A DNA stretch of 64,000 nt, taken from the NCBI RefSeq assembly GCF_001690685.1, contig NZ_LZGL01000017.1, forward strand, positions 550,554 through 614,553, read 5' to 3'. How positions within the stretch are numbered: position 1 is the first letter of the stretch; each line of letters begins with the position of its first letter. Source of the DNA: Gilliamella sp. wkB112. GTDB taxonomy: Bacteria > Pseudomonadota > Gammaproteobacteria > Enterobacterales > Orbaceae. Shown one piece after another: positions 18,946 through 27,141 of the stretch. The notes beneath the pieces are model-generated. The model ran no database searches, was not told the origin of the DNA, and saw only the letters and a program-made list of their open reading frames with translations. A program made the translations under genes and the position numbers.

Positions 18946-20226
18946 ATGAAAAAATTGTTACACTATCTACTGTTAATACTCCTCATTATTGTTGTGCTAA
19001 TACTTGCATTTTTAGGTTGGCATGTTTTTAAAAATCAGACTAGAGCATCCCTTAAGACCATTGCAATAACTAATGATTTTACACTTATATCCGCTACACC
19101 AAAAAAATCGGCTGAAGCTGCTGCTATCATAGTTGCGACTCCAAAAAGCCATTTTACCGCAGAACAATTATTAGCTTTATCTACAACCACTGGTGCTAAG
19201 CTGGTACAATTTGAGTTAAAACCACAAGCCAGCTGTAGTGAACAACAAAACCGTTTTAATCAGGCGGTGGAAATACTAGATGAACCTAATTTTGTTGTAG
19301 CGGGAATGGAAGAAGGTGCCGCCTTCGCATACCGTTGGTTAACTACTCAGCAAAATGACAATGCCAAAGCCTTGTCAATCGAATTTACTTTAGATCACCA
19401 AGACTGTAATGCCCCCTTACCCAAACAGGCTAATCATGGTATGTGGCAAGTTATTTGGAATAATCCACCAAATGATGACGTAGCTATTTTTCCTCGGGAA
19501 CAGCAAAAAATCACTACTACCACGGCAATCGGTGAATACGAGGCCACACCAACTGAACTTTTAAGTCTACATTTACCGGCAATTTTATATGGCAAACATG
19601 AACAATTACCAGTAATTGAATTACCGGCGACCATTGCAGAAGTCCATCCTAAAACGGTAACTTTTTATTATTCAGGTGATGGTGGCTGGCGTGATTTAGA
19701 TAAAATCTCAGCCGAATATATGGCCCAGCATGGTTATGCGGTGGTGGGTGTGGATGCATTAAAGTTATTTTGGCAACATCGCTCGGTAGAGCGAAGTGCT
19801 AAAGATCTTGCCTACTTAATGCAACAGTATCGAGATAAATGGGGAACAACTCAATTTGTATTAGCGGGTTATTCGTTTGGTGGTGATATATTACCAGCCC
19901 TTTATAATCGCTTATCACCACAAGACCAAAAAAGTGTATCAGCACTAGTTATGATAGCCTTTTCTAAAGATGCCAATTTTGAAATTGAAGTTAGTGGTTG
20001 GCTAGGACAATCGGGAGATGAAATGAAAACTGCTCCTGAAGTGAAGAAAATAGCAGCCGATAAATTATTTTGTATCTATGGTGAAGAAGAAACTGATGAA
20101 ACAGGCTGCTTACAACCGGAAATGCAGGGAGAAGCATTTAAATTACCAGGGGGGCATCATTTTGATGAAAACTACCAACATCTTGGACAAATTATTATGA
20201 ATGCAATTGATAAACGCTTGCAATAA
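18946..20226 (+). CDS. acvB: AcvB/VirJ-family lysyl-phosphatidylglycerol hydrolase
   Basis: Serine hydrolase of 426 residues anchored by one N-terminal membrane segment (about residues 5-27), so the domain faces the periplasm. The C-terminal VirJ domain starts near TVTFYYSGDGGWRDLD. It has the nucleophile elbow GYSFGGD (about 309), and the family's late aspartate/histidine region ends in KLPGGHHFDENY. In Agrobacterium and Rhizobium the homologue removes the lysyl group from lysyl-phosphatidylglycerol and is cotranscribed with the synthase. The two-base gap to mprF here supports the same synthesis/turnover pairing. The symbol is by family, not strict orthology. Confidence 0.85.
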   Translation: MKKLLHYLLLILLIIVVLILAFLGWHVFKNQTRASLKTIAITNDFTLISATPKKSAEAAAIIVATPKSHFTAEQLLALSTTTGAKLVQFELKPQASCSEQQNRFNQAVEILDEPNFVVAGMEEGAAFAYRWLTTQQNDNAKALSIEFTLDHQDCNAPLPKQANHGMWQVIWNNPPNDDVAIFPREQQKITTTTAIGEYEATPTELLSLHLPAILYGKHEQLPVIELPATIAEVHPKTVTFYYSGDGGWRDLDKISAEYMAQHGYAVVGVDALKLFWQHRSVERSAKDLAYLMQQYRDKWGTTQFVLAGYSFGGDILPALYNRLSPQDQKSVSALVMIAFSKDANFEIEVSGWLGQSGDEMKTAPEVKKIAADKLFCIYGEEETDETGCLQPEMQGEAFKLPGGHHFDENYQHLGQIIMNAIDKRLQ

Positions 20227-20246
20227 ATCTATCTAACAAATAACAA

Positions 20247-20262
20247 AGGGGCTAATGCCCCT
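20247..20262. terminator. Short hairpin between convergent acvB and EamA gene
   Basis: AGGGGC (20247-20252) pairs with GCCCCT (20257-20262) around a TAAT loop. On the minus strand it is followed by TTTGTTATTTG, so it is a modest terminator for the EamA gene and possibly works in both directions. Confidence 0.55.
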
Positions 20263-20283
20263 GTCAAACACAATTATAATGGA

Positions 20284-21180
20284 CTATTTTTTGCGAACCT
20301 TAACCTTCCCTTCCGAGAGTAGAACTCCACACAAAGTAAATAAAGTACCAATTGCGGCAATCCAAGTAAAAGGCTCATGTATAATAATTACCGCTGTAAT
20401 AATAGTAATAATTGGCACTAAGTAGATATAAATACTGATCTTAACTGCACCCACTAGTTTTACCGCATAATTCCAAGAAGCAAAACAAATAGCCGAAGCA
20501 CCAACACCTAAAAATATAATATTAAGTAGATTAACTGAATTGCTAAAACGAGTTAAATCTAATTCAAAATTAAATATATACAGTGCCGGCAGCATTAACA
20601 TTAAACCATAAAAAAAGAAGCGTCGAGTTAATAAAATAATGTTGTAACCATAATTACTACTTTTTTTAGTTAGAATTGAGTAACAAGCCCAAAAAATACA
20701 CGCAAAAACAGCAAGTAAATCCCCTAATGGATTGACTGATAACACAAATTTACCATTAAAGGTAATTAGTGCAATACCAATAATGGCAAATATGCAACCA
20801 ATATAAAAGCTTTTACCCGGTTTTTCAGCTTTTAAAAAGAAGATAGCTAAAATTGCAGTAAACACTGGAGCTAAAGTGGTAATAACGCCCACATTGGAAG
20901 CTGTCGTATAAGTTAACGCTATATTTTCACATAAAAAATAACAGGTAACACCACAGAAACCAGCACACAAAAACAATAGCTCTTGTTTGATACCCTGCCA
21001 AGCAAACAATCGTGGAGCTAAAATCCACAATGTTAGATAACCCAATGTAAAACGAAAAAATAGAATTTCAATCGGTTTAAAATCGGTTAATAAAACTTTA
21101 GTAGCAATATAGGTTGTCCCCCAAATAAACACGGTCATTAGTGCAATAAGGTGCCCTTGGGTTCGTTTAGATAATAACAT
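20284..21180 (-). CDS. EamA/DMT-family transporter
   Basis: Inner-membrane protein of 298 residues with ten hydrophobic helices in two EamA repeats (about 10-135 and 150-290). It starts LLSKRTQGHLIALMTVFIWGTTYIA, the family's usual first helix with the WG-T signature, and each repeat ends with a short basic stretch. Drug/metabolite transporters of this group export amino acids, nucleobases or other small molecules, and the substrate is not predictable. Its 5' region contains an orphan terminator (21456-21485), which may matter for regulation. Confidence 0.85.
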   Translation of the reverse strand: MLLSKRTQGHLIALMTVFIWGTTYIATKVLLTDFKPIEILFFRFTLGYLTLWILAPRLFAWQGIKQELLFLCAGFCGVTCYFLCENIALTYTTASNVGVITTLAPVFTAILAIFFLKAEKPGKSFYIGCIFAIIGIALITFNGKFVLSVNPLGDLLAVFACIFWACYSILTKKSSNYGYNIILLTRRFFFYGLMLMLPALYIFNFELDLTRFSNSVNLLNIIFLGVGASAICFASWNYAVKLVGAVKISIYIYLVPIITIITAVIIIHEPFTWIAAIGTLFTLCGVLLSEGKVKVRKK

Positions 21181-21455
21181 GAAGATCTTCTCTGTTCACA
21201 TAACACAACACTGCTCAAGCATACATTATTAAACCTAATCTTATAGTTGGGTTAATAATGCCAGTCAAAATAAATTATAATAATATTTTTGAAGTGACTT
21301 GATAACGTATAAAATAACCATATAAAAAAGGAATACTAACTTCCCATTTAGCTTTAGGCAAATATTTTTTACTTTAATCAAGAAATTAAATAGTTAAGCT
21401 AAGAAAAAATCACACTTAATAATTATCACTTATGCGATCCTGATAAATTCTAGAC

Positions 21456-21485
21456 AAAAAAAATCCACTCGAAAATGCGAGTGGA
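21456..21485 (-). terminator. Orphan terminator, possible sRNA or leader
   Basis: On the minus strand TCCACTCG pairs with CGAGTGGA around a CATTTT loop and is followed by eight T residues, a textbook rho-independent terminator. No minus-strand gene ends here. The nearest downstream gene is the EamA transporter, 276 bases further on. It could end a small RNA or be an attenuator of the EamA leader. Confidence 0.6.
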
Positions 21486-21678
21486 GGGCAAAAAATGAAA
21501 AAACGTAATCTGTAGATATAGACAAGTTAAATTATAAAAAGTTCAATTTAATTTTATATTTTTTTCAAGTTTTAACAGAAAAAACCCTAATTTATTGATT
21601 ATTTAAATAAAAATAATTTTATTTTTTTCATTTTTATTTTCTGTCAGTCTATAATTTATAACATAGCAACATATAATA

Positions 21679-21716
21679 AACTGAAACGTATAGCTCTCCT
21701 GAAACATTTTTACAAA
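21679..21716 (+). repeat. Intergenic CTCCTGAAAC element, copy C
   Basis: AAACTGAAACGTATAGCTCTC then CTGAAAC, an AT-rich spacer and TACAAAA. It shares the core with copies A, B and D but lacks the downstream hairpin and does not follow a coding region. Confidence 0.65.
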
Positions 21717-21836
21717 ACTAATTTAATCAAAAAAATTCTCAGCTATTTATTCTTGTTTAAACGATTAAATTACCTTTTACAAGAATATAATAATATACTA
21801 TTAGTTAAATTTACCGTCGGTTGCTAAGGAAAAGTT

Positions 21837-22817
21837 ATGAAAAAGAATGTTGTTTTATTCACTAAAATCCCTGCCGATCAACAAGCCAAACTTGAGCAAA
21901 ATTTCAATTTAACCATTTTTGATCGTAATCCAAATCGCGAAACCAAAGCTTTTATCAAGGCATTAACAAATGCCGATGGTATGATTGGTACTAATATGCC
22001 CACTCGCATTGATGACAATTTTCTTAGCCAAACACCCAGATTAAAAGCTGCATCAACAATTTCAGTCGGATTCGATAATTATGATTTAACTGCTTTAAAA
22101 AAGCATGGTGTACGCTTGATGAATACCCCAAAGGTATTAACTGAAAGTACGGCCGATTTAATTTTTACCTTGCTAATGGCAACTGCACGCAGAACAGTTG
22201 AATTATCGAATCTTATCCATGATGGTAAATGGCAAAAAGGTATCACTCCTGAATATTATGGTTGTGATATTCATGGTAAAACCATTGGTATTTTAGGAAT
22301 GGGACGGATTGGTAAGGCAATAGCCAAGCGTGCTCATCATGGTTTTGATATGAATGTCATTTATTACAACCGTTCAGCACAACCTGATGCAGAACAAACA
22401 TTTAACGCCAAACGACTCGAACTTGATGAAGTATTAAAAACCGCAGATTTTATTGTCATTATTTTACCACTCACATCTGAGACTGACCGCTTAATCACTA
22501 AAGAAAAACTGGCTTTAATGAAACCATCGGCTATTTTAATTAATGGTGCTAGGGGCCGCGTTATTGACGAACAAGCATTAGTCGAAGCATTAAAAAATAA
22601 AACCATAAAAGCAGCTGGACTTGATGTATTCGAAGTTGAACCACTACCAACCAGTTCGCCATTATTACAACTTGATAATGTTTTATTATCACCACATATA
22701 GGTTCGGCAACCGTTGAAACCCGTTATGCAATGGCAAAATGTGCCGTCGATAACATTATTGCTGCATTAAAAGATGAAAAACCAACTGAAAATTGGGTTA
22801 ATCCGGATGTAGGCTAA
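21837..22817 (+). CDS. ghrB: Glyoxylate/hydroxypyruvate reductase GhrB
   Basis: NAD(P)H-dependent D-2-hydroxyacid dehydrogenase that reduces glyoxylate, hydroxypyruvate and 2-ketogluconate. At 326 residues it is close to E. coli GhrB (324). The Rossmann motif is GILGMGRIGKAIAKRAHHG (about 150-168). The substrate-binding region is TISVGFDNYD (about 75). Catalytic Arg, Glu and His are in NGARGRVIDEQAL, FEVEPLP and PHIGSATVETRYAM. The start has AAGGAAAAG upstream. The ssrA gene follows 65 bases after the stop. Confidence 0.93.
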   Translation: MKKNVVLFTKIPADQQAKLEQNFNLTIFDRNPNRETKAFIKALTNADGMIGTNMPTRIDDNFLSQTPRLKAASTISVGFDNYDLTALKKHGVRLMNTPKVLTESTADLIFTLLMATARRTVELSNLIHDGKWQKGITPEYYGCDIHGKTIGILGMGRIGKAIAKRAHHGFDMNVIYYNRSAQPDAEQTFNAKRLELDEVLKTADFIVIILPLTSETDRLITKEKLALMKPSAILINGARGRVIDEQALVEALKNKTIKAAGLDVFEVEPLPTSSPLLQLDNVLLSPHIGSATVETRYAMAKCAVDNIIAALKDEKPTENWVNPDVG

Positions 22818-22818
22818 C

Positions 22819-22847
22819 TTGTATTAACACTTGAATTCACCTATAAT
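22819..22847 (+). promoter_or_regulatory. Sigma-70 promoter of ssrA
   Basis: TTGTAT at -35 and a consensus TATAAT at -10 are separated by exactly 17 bases. This places transcription start near 22854, about 30 bases before the mature tmRNA 5' end, as expected for a precursor trimmed by RNase P. Confidence 0.8.
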
Positions 22848-22882
22848 GCCCCGATATTGTAGATTGTAACCAACACACAATT

Positions 22883-23247
22883 GGGGCTGATTCTGGATTC
22901 GACGGGATTTGCGAAACCCAAGGTGCATGCCGAGGTGCGGTAGGCCTCGTAAATAAACCGCAAAAAAATAGTCGCAAACGACGAAAACTACGCACTAGCA
23001 GCTTAATAACCTGCATAGAGCCTTCTCTCCCTAGCCTCCGCTCGTAGGACGGGGATCAAGAGGAGTCAAACCTAAACGAGATCGTGTGGATGCCTTGCTT
23101 GGGGTTGAAGCATTAAACTTAATCAAGCTAGTCTATCAGTGGCGTGTTTGTCCGCAGCGGGTAGATGAAATCTAAAGACAAACTACGCATGTAGTACCAA
23201 GGATGTAGAGATTTCGGACGCGGGTTCAACTCCCGCCAGCTCCACCA
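22883..23247 (+). ncRNA. ssrA: Transfer-messenger RNA (tmRNA)
   Basis: Rescues stalled ribosomes by tagging incomplete proteins. The 5' end GGGGCTGATTCTGG and 3' end CCAGCTCCACCA pair as the tRNA-like acceptor, and GGTTCAACTCC is the T-loop. The tag frame at 22974-23003 reads ANDENYALAA and ends with two TAA codons, close to the enterobacterial tag. The mature RNA is 365 bases including an encoded CCA. The 3' end is the attachment site of the island that follows. Confidence 0.97.
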
Positions 23248-23249
23248 CC
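23225..23249. repeat. attL: left direct repeat of the ssrA island
   Basis: 25 bases starting TTCAACTCCCGCCAGC, covering the T-arm and acceptor end of ssrA, are repeated perfectly at 33015-33039. Integration at this point keeps a complete tmRNA 3' end. It is the usual target for P4-type integrases. Confidence 0.93.
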
Positions 23250-23368
23250 GCTCAAATCAATAGACGTAAATCGAAGTAAAAATAACGTTTAAAATCATAT
23301 AGAAAGATTTAATCTTAAGGCTTTTTTTGTATATGGAAATCAACTCGCATATACCACCGTCATAAATT

Positions 23369-23423
23369 AATAAGGGGATTGATAAGGGGACCTTTTTCTA
23401 TATAATAATTCCATCCCCTTATT
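23369..23423. promoter_or_regulatory. Repeats upstream of the integrase gene
   Basis: AATAAGGGGAT (23369-23379) is followed by a second ATAAGGGGA (23382-23390) and an inverted copy, ATCCCCTTATT (23413-23423), just before the integrase start. Such spaced direct and inverted copies suit binding by the integrase or AlpA and autoregulation. No protein assignment is possible from sequence alone. Confidence 0.5.
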
Positions 23424-23438
23424 ATTCGGTGAATTATT

Positions 23439-24662
23439 ATGGCTAGAATTGTAAAACCGTTAACCTTTGTAGAAATAGAGAATGCCAAGCCAAAAGAAAA
23501 AGACTATAAATTAATTGATGGTTATGGACTATTTTTATTCATTAGTCGTAGTGGTAACAAAGTTTGGAGATTTCGTTATAAACGACCTTATACAAATAAA
23601 GAAACCGATATTACTATTGGTCGCTATCCACAAATCAGTTTAGCTGATGCTAGGGCGAGTAGAGAACACTATCGTAAACAGCTCGCTCAAAATATAGATC
23701 CTAAAACTTACCTTGAAGAACAAACGAACCAAAAGCAAAAAGAGTTGTTTAACACATTTGAAAAAGTAGCAGAACAATGGTTTGAATATCGAAAGCAACG
23801 AGCTAACTTTTCAGAAAAAACAGCTAAAGATACATGGAGCTTAATTAAACGTAATTTATTTCCTGCTTTTGCTAAACTGCCTATCTCATCAATTACCGCT
23901 TATATGGCAATTGAAGCATTAAAACCATTGCAACAAAAAGGAACATTAGAAACGCTTAAGCGTTCAGTTCAAAAACTTAATGAAATAATGGTATTTGCCC
24001 AACATAGAGGTTTGATAAGCCAAAATCCAACTCAATATATTTCTCGTGAATTTGATAGTCCTCAAGTTCAACATATGAAAACCATTAAACCTGATGATTT
24101 AGGCGAGTTTATTCAAAAACTCTATAAGGCAAGTATTAAGTTACAAACAAGATATTTAATTTTATGGCAACTCTACACTTTAACTCGTCCTGCTGAATCT
24201 GCTACAGCTAAATGGAATGATATTGATATGGAAAGTAAGATTTGGACGATTTATATTAGCAAAGGTATCACAACCAATGAGTTAGGCAGAGAGCACAAAA
24301 TCACATTATCAGAACAAGCACTTAAGTTGCTAGATGAAATCAAAAAAATGAGTGGTAACAGTGAATATCTTTTCCCAAGCATTAAAGATCCATCAACGCA
24401 CGTTAATACCCAAACTGCAAATGCAGCGATTAAAAGAATGGGCTATCACGGTAAATTAGTTGCTCATGGATTGCGTTCTATCGCCAGTACAGCACTCAAT
24501 GAGCAGGGCTTCAATTCCGATCTTATTGAAGTAGCTCTTTCCCATATTAATAAAGATCGTATAAGAATGGCATACAATCGAGCTGATTATCTTGAAAAAC
24601 GGTTTGAAATGTTGAATTGGTGGGGGAATTTCATTGAAAGTAAAAGTTCAAATATCTATTAA
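23439..24662 (+). CDS. Tyrosine integrase, P4/IntA type
   Basis: Site-specific recombinase of 407 residues that inserts and excises the island at ssrA. The N-terminal DUF4102 domain (to about 90) contains DKYKLIDGYGLFLFI-like DYKLIDGYGLFLFI and TIGRYPQISLADAR. A core-binding domain follows at about 100-200. The catalytic domain has the first Arg in YTLTRPAESATAKW, His-x-x-Arg in LVAHGLRSIAST, a second His in VALSHINKDR and the nucleophilic Tyr in AYNRADYLEKR. It reads away from attL. A degraded relative lies just beyond attR. Confidence 0.95.
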   Translation: MARIVKPLTFVEIENAKPKEKDYKLIDGYGLFLFISRSGNKVWRFRYKRPYTNKETDITIGRYPQISLADARASREHYRKQLAQNIDPKTYLEEQTNQKQKELFNTFEKVAEQWFEYRKQRANFSEKTAKDTWSLIKRNLFPAFAKLPISSITAYMAIEALKPLQQKGTLETLKRSVQKLNEIMVFAQHRGLISQNPTQYISREFDSPQVQHMKTIKPDDLGEFIQKLYKASIKLQTRYLILWQLYTLTRPAESATAKWNDIDMESKIWTIYISKGITTNELGREHKITLSEQALKLLDEIKKMSGNSEYLFPSIKDPSTHVNTQTANAAIKRMGYHGKLVAHGLRSIASTALNEQGFNSDLIEVALSHINKDRIRMAYNRADYLEKRFEMLNWWGNFIESKSSNIY

Positions 24663-24977
24663 CACAAATTGACATCAATTTATTTTAACTTTGAGTAGAA
24701 AGTTTTAAAAAAGTAATCTTACTAATCTTATTTTGGTCTTTAAAAGTAAAAGAAAAAAATAATTGTTATAACTTGAGCGCGGAGCGCAAATTAAAAATAA
24801 ACACAAATGTTGGTTTTTCGATTGTGTAGTAACGGTGAATTAATGTTGTAAAGTTGTTGGTGGCTTGTCCATCAATAGCTTTTCAACATGGTTACATTAG
24901 CAAAATTCACGGTTAATGCACAGAAGAAAACTCACCTATTTGAATAAAATTAAGAAATATTACTTGATTTACATTAG
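24663..24977. other. 315-base gap after the integrase gene
   Basis: No gene seen. It contains imperfect inverted sequences, AACGGTGAATTAATG (about 24832) and AAATTCACGGTTAATG (about 24902), which could form a long-range stem and a terminator region between two convergent genes. Confidence 0.4.
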
Positions 24978-25475
24978 TTATATTAATGCACAAGGATTAT
25001 TTTTCTTCCATTCATCTATTTTTGATTGAATATAACTATTAACTTTAGGATAAAGAATATCTATTAAATTATAAACTGTTTTCTTAGCTTCTAATGTACT
25101 AAACCAATCTTCTAAAATAACACTATTTAAAGGTGCATTATTATTTATTTTTCCATATAACAAATCTACACATGCTCTTGCGTGTGAAGCACAATAAACA
25201 GGACTATTTTTATCAATAACATGATTATTATAATAACCCATTCTTTTTAAAGAATCAGTAACATCGATGATTTCCATATCTCCTAAATAAGGATTGGTAT
25301 TAGTTTCCATTCCGTCCCCTGCAAGAAAGGCATTTTCATTTCTAAAACCATTATCAAACATAGAAACATAATGCCAGTCACCAGTACATAATTTTCTAGA
25401 TGTTTCATTAAAAATATTCAATGCTGCTAGTTTGGAAAGATAGGTTTGTTTACTGGTCTTGGGAATTAGAAACAT
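24978..25475 (-). CDS. Hypothetical protein, 165 aa, next to toxin-antitoxin genes
   Basis: No family recognised. It is soluble-looking, without signal peptide or membrane helix, with an aromatic NETSRKLCTGDWHYVSMF segment near residues 23-40 and HARACVDLL near 95. It follows the YafQ-like toxin gene by about 80 bases on the same strand, so it may belong to the same transcript. It could be cargo of the island or an accessory of the toxin-antitoxin module, but the sequence does not decide. Confidence 0.6.
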   Translation of the reverse strand: MFLIPKTSKQTYLSKLAALNIFNETSRKLCTGDWHYVSMFDNGFRNENAFLAGDGMETNTNPYLGDMEIIDVTDSLKRMGYYNNHVIDKNSPVYCASHARACVDLLYGKINNNAPLNSVILEDWFSTLEAKKTVYNLIDILYPKVNSYIQSKIDEWKKNNPCALI

Positions 25476-25556
25476 AGTAATTTCTCGTTTATTTATTAAT
25501 ATTTACATTAATTATCCTAATTTATTATTGTTATTATCATAAAATTGCATACGCTA

Positions 25557-25829
25557 TTACCTAAATAAATCAAAATGTGAACCAGTTCGTTCAAAATGGA
25601 CTTTTTTATCATCTAGAAAATAATAAATTAATAACCAATCAGATTCAATATGTAGTTCTCTATGATGCTTCCATTTACCTATTAACTCATGGTCATTTAA
25701 AACAGATGGTAAAGGTTGTTTGTTGGCGATTAACTGCATGACAGCTTTCAATTTATCCATGTTTTTATTATGCTTTCGCGTCTGCTTAATATCATTTTTA
25801 AATTGAGTAGAATATTTAATTTCTCGCAT
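25557..25829 (-). CDS. YafQ-family mRNA interferase toxin
   Basis: Type II toxin of 90 residues in the RelE/YafQ fold that cleaves ribosome-bound mRNA. It aligns over its whole length with E. coli YafQ: IKYSTQFKNDIKQ, then PLPSVLNDHELIGKWKHHRELHIESDWLLIYYF and FERTGSHFDLF are conserved in blocks. The catalytic histidines (NDH, ELHIE), the aspartate in ESDW and the late histidine (GSH) are all present, so the toxin appears intact. The gene begins one base after the antitoxin stop, indicating translational coupling. Confidence 0.9.
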   Translation of the reverse strand: MREIKYSTQFKNDIKQTRKHNKNMDKLKAVMQLIANKQPLPSVLNDHELIGKWKHHRELHIESDWLLIYYFLDDKKVHFERTGSHFDLFR

Positions 25830-25830
25830 T

Positions 25831-26070
25831 CTAAATACCTAATTGTTTACACAAATCATTAAAATCTTTGGTGCAATGTATATCTTCTCCTCGTTCTGAT
25901 TTAATCATAGACTCAATAGTCAAATCATTTGGTTCTCTATTTGTTGCTATATAAGCCCTCATTAATTCACGAATAACTTGTGATGCAGGTCTATGGTTGC
26001 GTTCCGCAATAGTTTTAAATGCTTGTTTAAGATCTGATTCAACTTTTAATGTCATAATTTCTGTTTTCAT
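25831..26070 (-). CDS. RelB/DinJ-family antitoxin
   Basis: 79-residue partner of the YafQ-like toxin. The N-terminal ribbon-helix-helix (MKTEIMTLKVESDLKQAFKT, then HRPASQVIRELMRAYI) binds the operon operator, and the acidic C-terminal tail should wrap the toxin. A GAGGTAAT sequence precedes the ATG. The upstream AT-rich region is the presumed autoregulated operator. Confidence 0.88.
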   Translation of the reverse strand: MKTEIMTLKVESDLKQAFKTIAERNHRPASQVIRELMRAYIATNREPNDLTIESMIKSERGEDIHCTKDFNDLCKQLGI

Positions 26071-26282
26071 GGTATTACCTCTTAATTGAAATTAAGTACA
26101 GCAGATAGATAAAAGTATACAATGTATATTAAAAGTAATACTTATTATATATAAATATTACTTTTTCGATAGTTTATTAATTGTGAATTATTGTTTAATC
26201 AATAGTTAATCTATATTAGAGTTTTAACAAAATTAACGGTTAATGAATATAAATACATCATTATCAAAAGAGGATATTAATT

Positions 26283-26732
26283 ATGACTAAAGATAATTAC
26301 GATAACTTGTTGAAAGAAAATAAAAAGTTAGGACATAGACTTATTTGTGTTGGAGTTTATTTTACGTTTTTATTGTGTATAGGATTACCATTTAATTTAT
26401 TATCAAATAGATTCTATGGACTTATTATAATTGTTTCTATGGCTTGTTTCATTACATCTTGTATTACATGGTTCTTTACCAGTAAGGACAATATTAGCAT
26501 TCAACTTAGAAATGGAAGAGCTTCTAATGCATTAATAATTATGGGATTGGATTTACTTTGTGAGGGTATGCTAGAGAAATTTAACGTTTATCAAATTACT
26601 AAAAAGGTGAATGAACGATTAGCTAAAATTGGATTTCATACAAAAATTGATTATAAAACAATAAAATCAAAGTTTAAAAATAATCCAACTGATATAAAAC
26701 CACCTATAAAAGGTAAACGAAAGCAAAAATAA
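26283..26732 (+). CDS. Small membrane protein of the island, 149 aa
   Basis: Not recognised. Two hydrophobic segments (about residues 21-42 and 49-67) are followed by a basic cytosolic tail ending GKRKQK. The remainder is helical and lysine-rich. A GAGGATATTAATT sequence gives a plausible Shine-Dalgarno. It diverges from the toxin-antitoxin operon. Its role in the island is unknown. Confidence 0.6.
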   Translation: MTKDNYDNLLKENKKLGHRLICVGVYFTFLLCIGLPFNLLSNRFYGLIIIVSMACFITSCITWFFTSKDNISIQLRNGRASNALIIMGLDLLCEGMLEKFNVYQITKKVNERLAKIGFHTKIDYKTIKSKFKNNPTDIKPPIKGKRKQK

Positions 26733-26925
26733 TAGTCTTATTAATTATATGATATATATTAATGATACTTAATTTAATTAATTTATTTGTTGTTTTAATA
26801 GTTTTTTATTTACCTTGAAATAAGCGTTTAGCGTTAATTCCAAAATCTTTCATGAAAAAGATAATATAGAATTTCCTTTGTTCATCTTAAACAATAAAAG
26901 TCAATTTTGAATAAAGGAAATTATT

Positions 26926-27141
26926 ATGAATATAAAAAAAACACAAAACGTCTCTATCCCTAATTTAGTCGATATCAAATATATCACTCGCCTTACAGGC
27001 TTTACCAAAGCCCACATCTATAATGAAATAAAAGCAGGTCGTTTAGCTAAACCTATAAAATTTAATCGTTGTAGCCGATGGGAAGTTAAAGATATTGCTA
27101 ATTGGATTAACTTCTATATCAAACAAGGAGTTAATCAATGA
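26926..27141 (+). CDS. AlpA-family excisionase/regulator
   Basis: 71-residue MerR-like winged helix-turn-helix protein. The DNA-binding core reads LVDIKYITRLTGFTKAHIYNE followed by GRLAKPIKFNRCSRW, close to AlpA and Vis/Cox-type proteins that activate integrase or aid excision in P4-like elements. An AAAGGAAATT Shine-Dalgarno precedes it. Its stop overlaps the start of the RepA-like gene by 4 bases, so the two are translationally coupled. Confidence 0.9.
   Translation: MNIKKTQNVSIPNLVDIKYITRLTGFTKAHIYNEIKAGRLAKPIKFNRCSRWEVKDIANWINFYIKQGVNQ

Larger units (their letters stand above)
21181..21836. other. 656-base intergenic region between the EamA gene and ghrB
   Basis: Divergent promoter region with no open frame. 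It holds an orphan minus-strand terminator (21456-21485) and a shortened CTCCTGAAAC element (21679-21716). The rest is AT-rich without clear structure. Confidence 0.55.
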
